NCBI GenBank assembly: GCA_021823825.1
Contig: JAKANJ010000001.1
Coordinates: 1-47,070 of the forward strand
Origin: a bacterium
GTDB taxonomy: Bacteria > Patescibacteriota > Minisyncoccia > Phycocordibacterales > UBA1550
DNA: 47,070 nucleotides
Direction of reading: 5' to 3'
Part shown: piece by piece, positions 8,623-16,586 of the stretch
Layout: the number at the start of each line of letters is the position of its first letter
Numbering within the stretch: the first letter of the stretch is position 1
Made by a program: the position numbers and the translations under genes
The notes under the pieces: model-generated
The model's input: only the letters and a program-made list of their open reading frames with translations
Databases searched by the model: none
What the model was told of the DNA's origin: nothing

Positions 8623-9722
8623 TACTTTGTTAGAGGCATTGTTAAATAAGTAAAAGATGAATCACCTAACCCATGAATCACAACAGCTTTATTTACCTCG
8701 TTAAACTCTAAAACAAGGCTGTCTCGGTCTATTACACTCAAACAATCAAAAATATGCTTTCCGTTGAGTGCTATTTCTATCGGCTCTCCAGTCATTGTAG
8801 CGGTGAGACTTGTTTCTGTTTCACCAAGTTCTGTGTTTTTTGTAGAAATCAAGCACCTTTTCTCTTTTGGGTTGATGTTGAGCTGAATTTTATTAAATTT
8901 GTCGGAGAATAATGTAGAAAGTTTAATTGCGTTTAAAAGGTCTTGTTTAAGTACCACTATCTCTGTCGCGTGTTTCTTGGGCAAAATTTGCTCGTAGTCT
9001 GGGTAAATTCCTTGAATAACTCTTGATGTAGTATAAGCGGTTTTTCCAACGCAGGATATTTGGTTTTTAGTAATTTTAATAAGTAGTTCCTCGTTGGAAG
9101 ACTCAAAAACTTTAATAATTTCAATTATGTTTTTGATAGGAATAATTATCCCTTTAAAACTTTTACTGTTTGGGTATGACACCTTTTTTTCAGCGAGGCG
9201 GAATGAGTCGGTTGCAACAAAAACAATGTTGTTTGCTTCGTGATGGATATAAACACTTGATATTTCTGGTTTTATATCAGACATTGAAGCACTCATAAGG
9301 ACACTTTTTACACCCTGTATAAATTTTACTGAAGAAATAGTAAAGCTCTCCTCATCAGAAATATTTGGAATTGTTGGAAAATCATCTGGGGTAAACCCTT
9401 TAACACTGATATTTTTTGTTTTTGTAATTATCTTACAAACCCCATTATTTGCTGTAATTGTAATATTCTCTTCATCGGGAATATTAGCAAGGATGTTTGA
9501 AAACAGCGTCCCGGGTATAGCGACGCTTCCTTCAGTTTTAATTTCTGCTGGAATTTGAAATTCTACCCCAACTTCTAGGTTTGTTGCACGGATAATAAGA
9601 ACCTTTTTATTTGTAGCTAGAAAAACAGAACTAAGGATAGGCAGAGATAAATTCTTCCCCGTTATCCTTTCCGCATTAATAATGCATTTTTGTATTAATT
9701 CTCGGTTGCAAGTAAAATTCAT
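8622..9722 (-). CDS. dnaN: DNA polymerase III beta sliding clamp
   Basis: Ring-shaped processivity clamp. The 366 residues match the family length and show three repeated clamp domains: the N-terminus MNFTCNRELIQKCI, the middle VATDSFRLAEKKV (the highly conserved TDxxRL motif) and the C-terminal LTYLTMPLTK-type ending (here FTYLTMPLTK), where MPL forms part of the partner pocket. It is downstream of dnaA on the same strand and separated from it by the origin-like intergenic region. Confidence 0.97.
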   Translation of the reverse strand: MNFTCNRELIQKCIINAERITGKNLSLPILSSVFLATNKKVLIIRATNLEVGVEFQIPAEIKTEGSVAIPGTLFSNILANIPDEENITITANNGVCKIITKTKNISVKGFTPDDFPTIPNISDEESFTISSVKFIQGVKSVLMSASMSDIKPEISSVYIHHEANNIVFVATDSFRLAEKKVSYPNSKSFKGIIIPIKNIIEIIKVFESSNEELLIKITKNQISCVGKTAYTTSRVIQGIYPDYEQILPKKHATEIVVLKQDLLNAIKLSTLFSDKFNKIQLNINPKEKRCLISTKNTELGETETSLTATMTGEPIEIALNGKHIFDCLSVIDRDSLVLEFNEVNKAVVIHGLGDSSFTYLTMPLTK

Positions 9723-9956
9723 AGTATAGGTGTTTAATTATATATAAATACTTATTATTACTATTATATATGTTGATAAGTGGATAAACACAAAAAAGCA
9801 TTCATTTTATTAACTATTAATGAAGAACCTAAAACCCCTTCTTGTGGATAAAATAACAAAACAAGAGAATAAACAAAATTGATCAACCTATTTTTAATAA
9901 ACATACCTCGTGTTGTTAACATATTTTTAATATTTATCCACAAGAAACACACATAA
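9723..9956. other. Probable replication origin segment (dnaA-dnaN intergenic)
   Basis: This 234-bp, very AT-rich interval holds three DnaA boxes: TGTGGATAA at 9843-9851, TTATCCACA at 9934-9942 (both perfect) and AGTGGATAA at 9779-9787 (one mismatch). A run of TA-rich sequence at 9730-9775 could serve as the unwinding element. Further boxes lie on the other side of dnaA. Neighbouring dnaA/dnaN and rpmH are classic for bacterial oriC. Which side is the functional origin cannot be decided from sequence alone. Confidence 0.7.
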
Positions 9957-11333
9957 TTAAAACATTGCACGAATCTGGTCAACCTCCTGCATTAAAGAAA
10001 GATCGTTCTTCATATCTATTTTTACTTTCTCACAAGAATGCATAACTGTTGTATGGTCACGCCCACCCAATTTTTGTCCAATTGTTGGATAGGAGATGTT
10101 AAAATCCTCACGAAGGATAAACATGGCAATCTGGCGTGGTTTAACAACCTCCTTCCTCCGGGTTTTTTCATAAACAAAACTTTCCTCAATATTGTAAAAA
10201 TCACATACAACCTTCACAATATCCTTTACAGACAACATCTTTTTAGGTTTCGCAGTGTTTTTAATGAAAGGTTTTATCTCATTAAGGGTAAGATTCCTAC
10301 TTTTGATTTGGGATTGGCAAATAATCCCATTCAAAAGACCTTCAAGCTCACGAATATTCCCCTGCACAGAAGAAGCAAGATAGTCAATTATTTCCTCCGG
10401 GGGGAAGAAGTTTTGTGTTGCAGCTTTTGCGCGTAAAATTGCAAGACGCGACTCATATTCTGGTTCTTGGACATCAACAATCATACCGGCGCTAAAACGA
10501 GATTTTAAACGAGATTCAAGCGCAGGGATATAGTTTGGGTGTTTATCAGACGAAAATATAATTTGTTTATTGTTGTGATATAGCTCATTGAAAATATGGA
10601 ACAACTCCTCTTGAGTTTTCTCCTTATTGGAGAGGAATTGGATATCATCCATAATTAAAAGATCATAGTTTCTGTATTTGTTTTTAAAAACAACCATAGC
10701 TTTTGAACCTTGGCTGACAGAGTTAATGTAGTCTACAGAAAATTTTTCAGAAGTAGTGTAAAAAACGCGCTTAGAAGGGTGGTTTTTTTTGACTTCATTA
10801 CCTACTGCTTGAATAAGGTGTGTTTTTCCTAAACCCGTGCTTCCGTAAATAAAAAGCGGGTTGTACACATTCGTTCCAACCTTTTTCAAAATAGCTTGAG
10901 CCGCAGTATAGGCAAGCTCATTAAATGATCCAATAATAAAGTTATCAAAAGTGTAGCGCTGGTTTAACCCGTCTTCCCTATTAACATATAAATTCGCAAG
11001 TGGTAGCTCGCCTTCCTGGGGTGTATTTTGGAGAGATAACTCTTTTTTTTCTTGTTTTTTTTCTTCTACCCTAAAAACAGTGTATTCAATACCGCGAATA
11101 TTTTCTGAGAGATTTCTCAAGGAGCGCAAAATCATTTTATGGAACTTGTTTTGAAGCCAATCCTTAACAAACTCATTGGGAACACCTACAAAAACAATTC
11201 CATCATCTTGTTTTAGTATTGTTGTGTTTTTAAACCAAGTACTAAAATTTGCGCGCGAAAGATCACCCTCAAACTCAGAAAGCGCTCTTTCCCAAAGCTG
11301 TGTGTTCTCTGATGTTGAATTAGGTGAACTCAT
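9957..11333 (-). CDS. dnaA: Chromosomal replication initiator DnaA
   Basis: AAA+ ATPase that binds DnaA boxes and melts oriC. The 458 residues comprise the N-terminal oligomerisation domain (1-85), a short linker, the ATPase with Walker A YGSTGLGKTH (164-172) and Walker B LLIMDD (225-230), and C-terminal domain IV with the signature GGRDHTTVMHS that reads the DnaA box. An ATTATA (TATAAT on the coding strand, 11341-11346) lies 7 nt before the ATG, so the mRNA is probably leaderless. Confidence 0.98.
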   Translation of the reverse strand: MSSPNSTSENTQLWERALSEFEGDLSRANFSTWFKNTTILKQDDGIVFVGVPNEFVKDWLQNKFHKMILRSLRNLSENIRGIEYTVFRVEEKKQEKKELSLQNTPQEGELPLANLYVNREDGLNQRYTFDNFIIGSFNELAYTAAQAILKKVGTNVYNPLFIYGSTGLGKTHLIQAVGNEVKKNHPSKRVFYTTSEKFSVDYINSVSQGSKAMVVFKNKYRNYDLLIMDDIQFLSNKEKTQEELFHIFNELYHNNKQIIFSSDKHPNYIPALESRLKSRFSAGMIVDVQEPEYESRLAILRAKAATQNFFPPEEIIDYLASSVQGNIRELEGLLNGIICQSQIKSRNLTLNEIKPFIKNTAKPKKMLSVKDIVKVVCDFYNIEESFVYEKTRRKEVVKPRQIAMFILREDFNISYPTIGQKLGGRDHTTVMHSCEKVKIDMKNDLSLMQEVDQIRAMF

Positions 11334-11340
11334 GTTTTTT

Positions 11341-11346
11341 ATTATA
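11341..11346 (-). promoter_or_regulatory. -10 box of dnaA
   Basis: Perfect TATAAT on the minus strand, 7 nt from the dnaA start codon, predicting initiation at or next to the A of ATG. Confidence 0.6.
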
Positions 11347-11400
11347 GTCTTCTCTGAAGAAATAAAGAAAGAAAATTAGGGGAAGGATTAGTGAATAGAT

Positions 11401-11420
11401 TGTGGATAAACTGTGGATAG
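11401..11420 (-). promoter_or_regulatory. DnaA box pair between dnaA and rpmH
   Basis: TGTGGATAA (11401-11409, perfect) and TGTGGATAG (11412-11420, one mismatch) are tandem 11 bp apart, one helical turn. They may belong to the origin or autoregulate dnaA. Confidence 0.65.
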
Positions 11421-11510
11421 ATTACCATATAAAAGAACAAGACCAAAGAGTGATAAAGAATCCCCTGTTTTTAATAAATAAGAAAGACTAGATTTTTTCC
11501 AGGAATAGTG

Positions 11511-11516
11511 TATAGT
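11511..11516 (+). promoter_or_regulatory. -10 box of rpmH
   Basis: TATAGT ends 8 nt before the rpmH ATG at 11525, consistent with a leaderless or nearly leaderless transcript. Confidence 0.5.
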
Positions 11517-11524
11517 GTCCCATT

Positions 11525-11662
11525 ATGTCACAAACATACCAGCCTAAAAAAAGAAAACGAGCGACAACACATGGGTTTCTTGTTCGTTCGGGCACAAAAA
11601 GTGGTAAAAATGTCCTAAAACGACGCCGCCAAAAAGGCCGAAAACTTTTGTCTACTGTCTAA
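11525..11662 (+). CDS. rpmH: 50S ribosomal protein L34
   Basis: The 45-residue Arg/Lys-rich product starts MSQTYQPKKRKRATTHGFLV and ends in the KRRRQKGRKLLSTV region, the diagnostic pattern of L34 (TYQPSxRKRxxxHGFxxR ... GRxVLxxRRxKGRxxLs). It opens the rpmH-rnpA-yidD-yidC series and is divergent from dnaA, the standard origin arrangement. Confidence 0.97.
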   Translation: MSQTYQPKKRKRATTHGFLVRSGTKSGKNVLKRRRQKGRKLLSTV

Positions 11663-11689
11663 AACCCTACAATAAAGGGTATAAATCAT

Positions 11690-12025
11690 ATGCTTTCTCG
11701 TAAGAACCGCATATCAAAAAAGGAGTTCCCCTCACCAAAGGCCAAGGGAGCTCGTTTTTTTTCAACCTCTTTTTCTACAACCATCTATACTGGAAAAGAC
11801 AAAACCCTTTTTTCTATTGTCGTTTCAAAGAAAATATCTAAAAAAGCTGTTGATCGAAACCACTTAAAGCGACAATTTTATTCCTTAGCAGAAAAACACC
11901 TCAAAACTATTATAAAAGGAGTTAAAATTGTTATATACCCTAAAAAGGAAGCACTTAAGACACCTTTTCTTTTATTACAAAAGGAGCTGTCCACTGTTTT
12001 AAAAACGGCAAAATTAATACCTTAA
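11690..12025 (+). CDS. rnpA: Ribonuclease P protein component
   Basis: Protein subunit that helps RNase P RNA process tRNA 5' ends. The 111-residue basic protein shows SIVVSKKISKKAVDRNHLKR, matching the RnpA signature around the conserved RNxxKR helix, and the N-terminal LSRKNRISKKEF region. It is 27 nt after rpmH and one nt before yidD, consistent with an operon. Confidence 0.94.
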   Translation: MLSRKNRISKKEFPSPKAKGARFFSTSFSTTIYTGKDKTLFSIVVSKKISKKAVDRNHLKRQFYSLAEKHLKTIIKGVKIVIYPKKEALKTPFLLLQKELSTVLKTAKLIP

Positions 12026-12026
12026 A

Positions 12027-12257
12027 ATGAGGAAAATTATTGCTTCAGCCATAACATTTTACCAAAAGTTTATTTCCTTAGACACAGGTATTTTTTCCTA
12101 TAAAAAGGGGACGACCTGCGTTTTTTACCCAACCTGCTCTGAGTATACAAAACAGGGAGTTATTAAATACGGAGTTATTAAAGGGTCTTTTTTGGGCTTT
12201 AAAAGAATCATACGCTGTCACCCCTGGCAGAAAGAGCATATTGACCCACTCCCCTAG
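12027..12257 (+). CDS. yidD: Membrane protein insertion efficiency factor YidD
   Basis: Small membrane-associated helper of YidC-dependent insertion. The 76-residue product has the family hallmarks: an N-terminal amphipathic helix with FYQKFIS, CVFYPTCSEYTKQGVIKYG with the paired cysteines, and RIIRCHPW near the end. It lies between rnpA and yidC, its usual place. Confidence 0.95.
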   Translation: MRKIIASAITFYQKFISLDTGIFSYKKGTTCVFYPTCSEYTKQGVIKYGVIKGSFLGFKRIIRCHPWQKEHIDPLP

Positions 12258-12289
12258 TAAAAAGGGTGTATTTACGCTACTATAGCCGA

Positions 12290-13018
12290 ATGATTTTAAG
12301 TATTTTAAAAACAATTTTTTATCAGCCGCTCTATAACGGACTTATTATTGGCCTCTCTATTATCCCCGGAGCAAACGTGGGTGTTGTAGTGATTCTTTTA
12401 ACCCTTGTTGTGCGAAGTGTCCTTTTGCCCTTCTCCCATAAATCTGTTGTTTCCCAATCAAAAATGAGGCAAATTGCGCCTAAAATTGAAGGTATCAAGG
12501 AACAATACAAAGATGATAAACAGGAACAAGCAAGGAAAACCATGGAACTTTATAAGGAACATGGAGTAAATCCATTTTCTGGGTGTGTTGTTATTCTTAT
12601 ACAGCTACCCGTGCTCTTTTCTCTGTATTACGTATTCTCAAAGGGCCTCAGCACGCTTAATGGTGACATCCTCTACTCTTTTGTTCATGTCCCTGCGGTT
12701 GTTGACATGACGTTTTTTGGGATAATTCTTTCTGGGAAAAGTGTGTTACTTGCAGCCATCGCCGCAATTTCTCAGTATTTCCAAATAAAACTATCCGTTC
12801 CACCGGTGCCACCCTTGGCTCCAGGGGCAAAGCCAACCTTTAAAGATGATTTTGCGCGAAGCTTTAGTTCTCAAATGAAATACATGCTACCAATTATCGT
12901 TTTTGGTATTTCTTACTCAATTTCTGCCGCCGTGGCGCTTTATTGGGCAACAAGCAACACTTTCTCAGTCTTTCATGAGCTTTATGTAAAAAGGAAAGCA
13001 GAAGAAATTAAAGCGTAA
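12290..13018 (+). CDS. yidC: Membrane protein insertase YidC/Oxa1 family
   Basis: Inserts and folds membrane proteins alone or with SecYEG. The 242-residue chain lacks the large periplasmic domain of proteobacterial YidC, like Gram-positive SpoIIIJ/Oxa1 forms. Seen are several membrane segments, an Arg in the first core helix (LTLVVRSVLLPF), a charged cytosolic hairpin (KIEGIKEQYKDDKQEQARK) and VNPFSGCVVILIQLPVLFSLY. The ATG at 12290 is preferred over an in-frame GTG at 12266 because TACTAT (12278-12283) lies 6 nt before it and the protein then starts at the first hydrophobic helix. Confidence 0.95.
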   Translation: MILSILKTIFYQPLYNGLIIGLSIIPGANVGVVVILLTLVVRSVLLPFSHKSVVSQSKMRQIAPKIEGIKEQYKDDKQEQARKTMELYKEHGVNPFSGCVVILIQLPVLFSLYYVFSKGLSTLNGDILYSFVHVPAVVDMTFFGIILSGKSVLLAAIAAISQYFQIKLSVPPVPPLAPGAKPTFKDDFARSFSSQMKYMLPIIVFGISYSISAAVALYWATSNTFSVFHELYVKRKAEEIKA

Positions 13019-13030
13019 AGAATTTAAAAA

Positions 13031-13065
13031 AACCCTAGCGGTAGATCTACCGCTAGGGTTTTTTT
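13031..13065. terminator. Perfect palindromic terminator after yidC
   Basis: A 30-bp perfect palindrome (AACCCTAGCGGTA and its complement around GATC) followed by T5-7 and preceded by A-rich sequence. It separates convergent yidC and the secretion cluster and should work in both directions. Confidence 0.85.
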
Positions 13066-13076
13066 AAAAATCTTTT

Positions 13077-14435
13077 CTAACGAATTTTTTGCATATCGGG
13101 TGTTATTGCTGATGGTAAAATTGTTGGCGTTGTTGTATTACTAGAGGAAACCGTTTGTGGGGTATCAATAAGTCGATACACCCATGGAGTGCTGGTGATT
13201 TTATCAACAAATAAGAGATACGCATCGTTTGAGGACAAGAGGAGGTTGGTCATATCCATCGCTGGAGCTCCGTAGGCGCCCGGGACCATTATGGGTGTTA
13301 CATTGAGGGTTGCGACGTCAATCCTCCACAAAGAATCTGAAAACGAAATAACACCTTGGTACCATTGATCTGGGTATGTTCCTGTTGGGATATTCTGTGG
13401 CACGGCGCAGTAAACGACAGTTTTTTGCATTGTGGACCAAACACATTTTTCTGGAAGTGTTTGAAGAGATATTTGATTACTTGTTTTTTTTGTCGTGTCA
13501 TACACAGAGAGTTGAGGGACGCCAACTTGAGTTCCAGAATATAAAACATATTTTCCGTCAGTGTTTGTGAGTGTTGTAAGGCCATTTATGTCACCTAAAA
13601 TTTTTGTTACTGCTTTTGTCTTAGGGTTCAAGAAAAACATATCACCAGGAACATCAGCGGAAGGTTTTGTGTTTAATGTGACAAGGTTTTTGTTGGGAAA
13701 CTGTGGTAGCCACTCAGTAAATGGGGAGCTAAATATATTTATTGCAGAACTATTTTTAAAATCAGTCACAAACCCCAGTATTGGTCCACCAGTGTCCTTT
13801 AGATAAAAAAGTGTATTACTATTGTCTCCTGCAGTTGAAGCAAAAGGAATATAGTCAGGAAGAAAAACTTCCTCTGTTTTTAAGAAGGATGGCTGAACAC
13901 TCTCTGTGGAGGTGCTTATTGTTATTGGGGTTGCGGATGTGCCTAGGTTGATAATATGGCTTTTGATAAGGCCATCTGTCTGGCTATCAAGGTAGCGGAA
14001 AATAACACTATTTCCTTTATTCCCCCAAAGGGCTTCTGCAACCTGTGGATGTGTTTCGTTTGAAATCCTTGTCTCAGCAAATGTATTAAGCGGTGTTTCA
14101 AAAATATTACCTAAACTCCGCTCCATGTAGCGAGCACTCACAGAAAGAGAAGAACCTGAACCTGTTTCATAAAACCCCGCACCAGCGACAGGGGTTGTGT
14201 GAAGTTGATAAAGACGTGGAAGGGGTGCTCCAGATCCCGGTACAAAATTACTTACGCTACCGTACCCTCCCGCGCCACCAGTGCCACCGCCAGGCGCTTG
14301 GGCACCACTCCCTTGAGGGAATGTGGGGACGCCACTCGTTTGCGGGGTTGTTTTCCTAGAAAGAAGGAAAAATACTCCAACTGCGAGAAGAAGGACAACT
14401 ACGATTACTAGAATGATGAGATTGCGACGTTTCAT
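13077..14435 (-). CDS. Membrane-anchored propeller-like protein at the end of the secretion cluster
   Basis: Family not recognised. The 452-residue chain has one N-terminal membrane helix (about 4-26), a Gly/Pro-rich linker and a large extracytoplasmic part. The latter contains repeated blocks such as YVLYSGTQVGVPQLSVYDTTK and DSLWRIDVATLNVTPIMVP, which look like beta-propeller (WD40/TolB-type) blades. It is last in the leftward run, 16 bp after the pilin-like gene. A structural or assembly role on the cell surface is inferred from context only. Confidence 0.75.
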   Translation of the reverse strand: MKRRNLIILVIVVVLLLAVGVFFLLSRKTTPQTSGVPTFPQGSGAQAPGGGTGGAGGYGSVSNFVPGSGAPLPRLYQLHTTPVAGAGFYETGSGSSLSVSARYMERSLGNIFETPLNTFAETRISNETHPQVAEALWGNKGNSVIFRYLDSQTDGLIKSHIINLGTSATPITISTSTESVQPSFLKTEEVFLPDYIPFASTAGDNSNTLFYLKDTGGPILGFVTDFKNSSAINIFSSPFTEWLPQFPNKNLVTLNTKPSADVPGDMFFLNPKTKAVTKILGDINGLTTLTNTDGKYVLYSGTQVGVPQLSVYDTTKKTSNQISLQTLPEKCVWSTMQKTVVYCAVPQNIPTGTYPDQWYQGVISFSDSLWRIDVATLNVTPIMVPGAYGAPAMDMTNLLLSSNDAYLLFVDKITSTPWVYRLIDTPQTVSSSNTTTPTILPSAITPDMQKIR

Positions 14436-14451
14436 GAATTAAATATGGTGT

Positions 14452-15378
14452 TTAATAGCAAACGTGCCAATGAGGGCTCGAACTATCTGTTGCTGGGGGG
14501 GTTCCTTCGGCAACGTAGGTGCCCGCGCCGGGGCCTGTTACATAATAATGATTTGCACTATCTACACCACAACCTTTGGCTGGAGCAGTGGGTGCTGGGG
14601 CATGGCTTTTAATATAGTTATCTAGTTGGGATGTGTGATGGAGGTCAACCATTGGCTGTCCTGGACCATGTGTTTGGTGTCCCCACTCTGTTCCACCAGT
14701 TATTGCTACGGAACAGTTGCAAGCTGTTGCGAGGGCTCTAACTCCATTAATGGCGCTCGTGGGGAGTTGGTACACACTTGTGCAATGTGACGGTATCGTG
14801 GTTTGGTCTGTTCTCCCTGTGCAGTCTGGCGTATATACCGAGACAACAGCGTTGTTGGGTAGCGGGGCAGTAAGAAGTGCTCGTTCACTGCTGTCGTCTG
14901 GCCAAGGACCAACAATGGTGCCATTTGCGCCCACACTAGTTCCTGTTGTGGAAGTGGTGCTAGCAAAATCCATTGGTGATAAACCGACAGGGGGCAACGC
15001 AAGATTAAAATTTACCAAATCGGGGTTAATTGAGTTGAGTATCAAATAAGAGGTAAGAACAAGAGCAAGGCCAATGAATGCATTTATCATCTTCTCTTTC
15101 GCGTCCATCTTTGCACTTGGAGAAATCCCCTTTGCAACATATTCTACCCCTGCAAGGATAGACATAATGACCGCAAGACCTGCACCAAGCGCGATAATAA
15201 GCTTTATCGCTCCCGCGAGATAGGTGGACATCGTGTAGGTGGACAGCGTGCTTCCCCCTGGCCCAATAGGTAGTGGTGCAAGGGGTGTATATGATGCGGA
15301 GATATCAGCGTGAGCGATAAAAGCACCTCCAATGAGGGCAACAAGTATTCCGCTAATTATTGGTGCAAATTTTTTCAT
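14452..15378 (-). CDS. VirB2-like pilin with C-terminal M15-like peptidase domain
   Basis: Two-part protein of 308 residues. Residues 1-24 form a signal peptide; two hydrophobic helices (about 53-78 and 97-116) with a short Lys-rich loop between them match the VirB2/TrbC-type T4SS pilin layout of this radiation. After a Thr/Ser-rich linker, residues 170-308 contain GGTEWGHQTHGPGQPMVDL and a terminal HWHVCY. His237, Asp245, His303 and His305 resemble the zinc ligands and active site of M15 D-Ala-D-Ala peptidases, with several Cys pairs. The gene lies between the Ig-like and propeller genes. The pilin half is fairly sure; catalytic activity of the other half is inference. Confidence 0.72.
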   Translation of the reverse strand: MKKFAPIISGILVALIGGAFIAHADISASYTPLAPLPIGPGGSTLSTYTMSTYLAGAIKLIIALGAGLAVIMSILAGVEYVAKGISPSAKMDAKEKMINAFIGLALVLTSYLILNSINPDLVNFNLALPPVGLSPMDFASTTSTTGTSVGANGTIVGPWPDDSSERALLTAPLPNNAVVSVYTPDCTGRTDQTTIPSHCTSVYQLPTSAINGVRALATACNCSVAITGGTEWGHQTHGPGQPMVDLHHTSQLDNYIKSHAPAPTAPAKGCGVDSANHYYVTGPGAGTYVAEGTPPATDSSSPHWHVCY

Positions 15379-15387
15379 AACTTTTAA

Positions 15388-16533
15388 TTAAAATAATGTG
15401 TTACCTTGTGTGCTCTCGTTGTTACTAAAATAAATATGGAGAGACTGGCTCGCCTCCTGAAAAGATTTTTCAATATTACTCATAGAGAGTGAAATAAGTG
15501 AATCTCCTTGTGCCCCAGTATCGTTACGAAGGGTGATAGAACGACCATAGTTTTGTGTCGTTTGGCCGTTCATAGACCACGTGTAGCTGAGTGTTTGGGT
15601 GTCAGACTCATCGTTTGAGAAAAAATATGGCTCAGCAACAATCGTAATCTGTTTTTTAGAAAGAGTGTAATTCATTTGTATTGGGTTGTTATATAAAACC
15701 CCCAAAAGTGGGTCCTTCTCATAAAAAAGAATAAATGGTTGCGTTAAGGAAAGTGCGACTTGTGTTTCTGACTGAACACTATTATCAAGGGAGGAGACAA
15801 CAACACTCACATTCGCATCACTATATGGTTTTGGGCCCAAAAAAGAAAAGACATTTTTCCCATATCCAGAAGCGGAACTAACAACCGCTCCATCCTTTTT
15901 CCAAACATACACAAGGTTGCCGGCGCTCAGTGCGTTACCCGGTGTGTTGTTGTCTGGGATAGCGACAACCTGAACTTGCGCTTGTGGGGCGAGAAGGGCT
16001 TTGCCACGGTAAAACGGAGGCGTATAGGTGGTAGCTTGCCAAAGGGTCGTAATACCAATCGGTTGCCACGACAACTTTTTTGTCACATAGTCCCCCTCTG
16101 GGGTGCTAATAGAAACAGAAAGCCGTGTTACTACACCACTTGCGCCGTTTTGAAAACTAAATGTTCTTTGACCAACACCGCTCGATACAAGCTGTCCGTT
16201 GATTGACCACTTGAATGTTGCTTTATCAAGATCACTCAAATAACTATCAATAGTCACAGTTATTGTATCGTTAGGACCAGGATTTTCTGGGGTTGATTTA
16301 ATATCAAGGTAGTTACTGACAGGGTTTGAGCTTTGGGAAAGACTTGCCGACTGTACCGCAGAGCCCGCAAGTTGTTGCAACTGTGAGCTTATTAAGTCAT
16401 ATAGAGTGCTAGATAGGGGGGGTGTCGTGGTGGCGGTGTCCGTTGTTGTCGCTGTTTGTGCATGAACAAAAAACGGTATCACTAAAATTGCTACCAAGAG
16501 AATACGGTGTAATGCAGTGCGCAAATGATGCAT
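15388..16533 (-). CDS. Secreted Ig-like repeat protein of the T4SS cluster
   Basis: The 381-residue product has a signal peptide (cleavage near HAQT, about residue 26), a Thr/Ser linker and three or four beta-rich segments with Trp-containing strands such as ATFKWSINGQLVSSG, NLVYVWKKDGAVVSS and LSYTWSMNGQTTQN, typical of PKD/Ig-like domains. No enzyme motif is visible. A TATAAT (16542-16547, minus strand) lies 8 nt before its ATG, so it probably starts the 16.5-13.1 kb transcript that also carries the pilin and propeller genes. Confidence 0.75.
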   Translation of the reverse strand: MHHLRTALHRILLVAILVIPFFVHAQTATTTDTATTTPPLSSTLYDLISSQLQQLAGSAVQSASLSQSSNPVSNYLDIKSTPENPGPNDTITVTIDSYLSDLDKATFKWSINGQLVSSGVGQRTFSFQNGASGVVTRLSVSISTPEGDYVTKKLSWQPIGITTLWQATTYTPPFYRGKALLAPQAQVQVVAIPDNNTPGNALSAGNLVYVWKKDGAVVSSASGYGKNVFSFLGPKPYSDANVSVVVSSLDNSVQSETQVALSLTQPFILFYEKDPLLGVLYNNPIQMNYTLSKKQITIVAEPYFFSNDESDTQTLSYTWSMNGQTTQNYGRSITLRNDTGAQGDSLISLSMSNIEKSFQEASQSLHIYFSNNESTQGNTLF

Positions 16534-16541
16534 GTGATTAC

Positions 16542-16547
16542 ATTATA
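16542..16547 (-). promoter_or_regulatory. -10 box for the Ig-like/pilin/propeller operon
   Basis: Perfect TATAAT on the minus strand 8 nt before the ATG at 16533. Confidence 0.5.
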
Positions 16548-16586
16548 ACGCGGAATATGTAAAGGCGCTATAGTGGAACAGTGAAA

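Noticed and set aside
9764..9982. 72-codon minus-strand ORF in the dnaA-dnaN gap
   Set aside because: Overlaps dnaA's end and the DnaA boxes; AT-driven composition without domain features.
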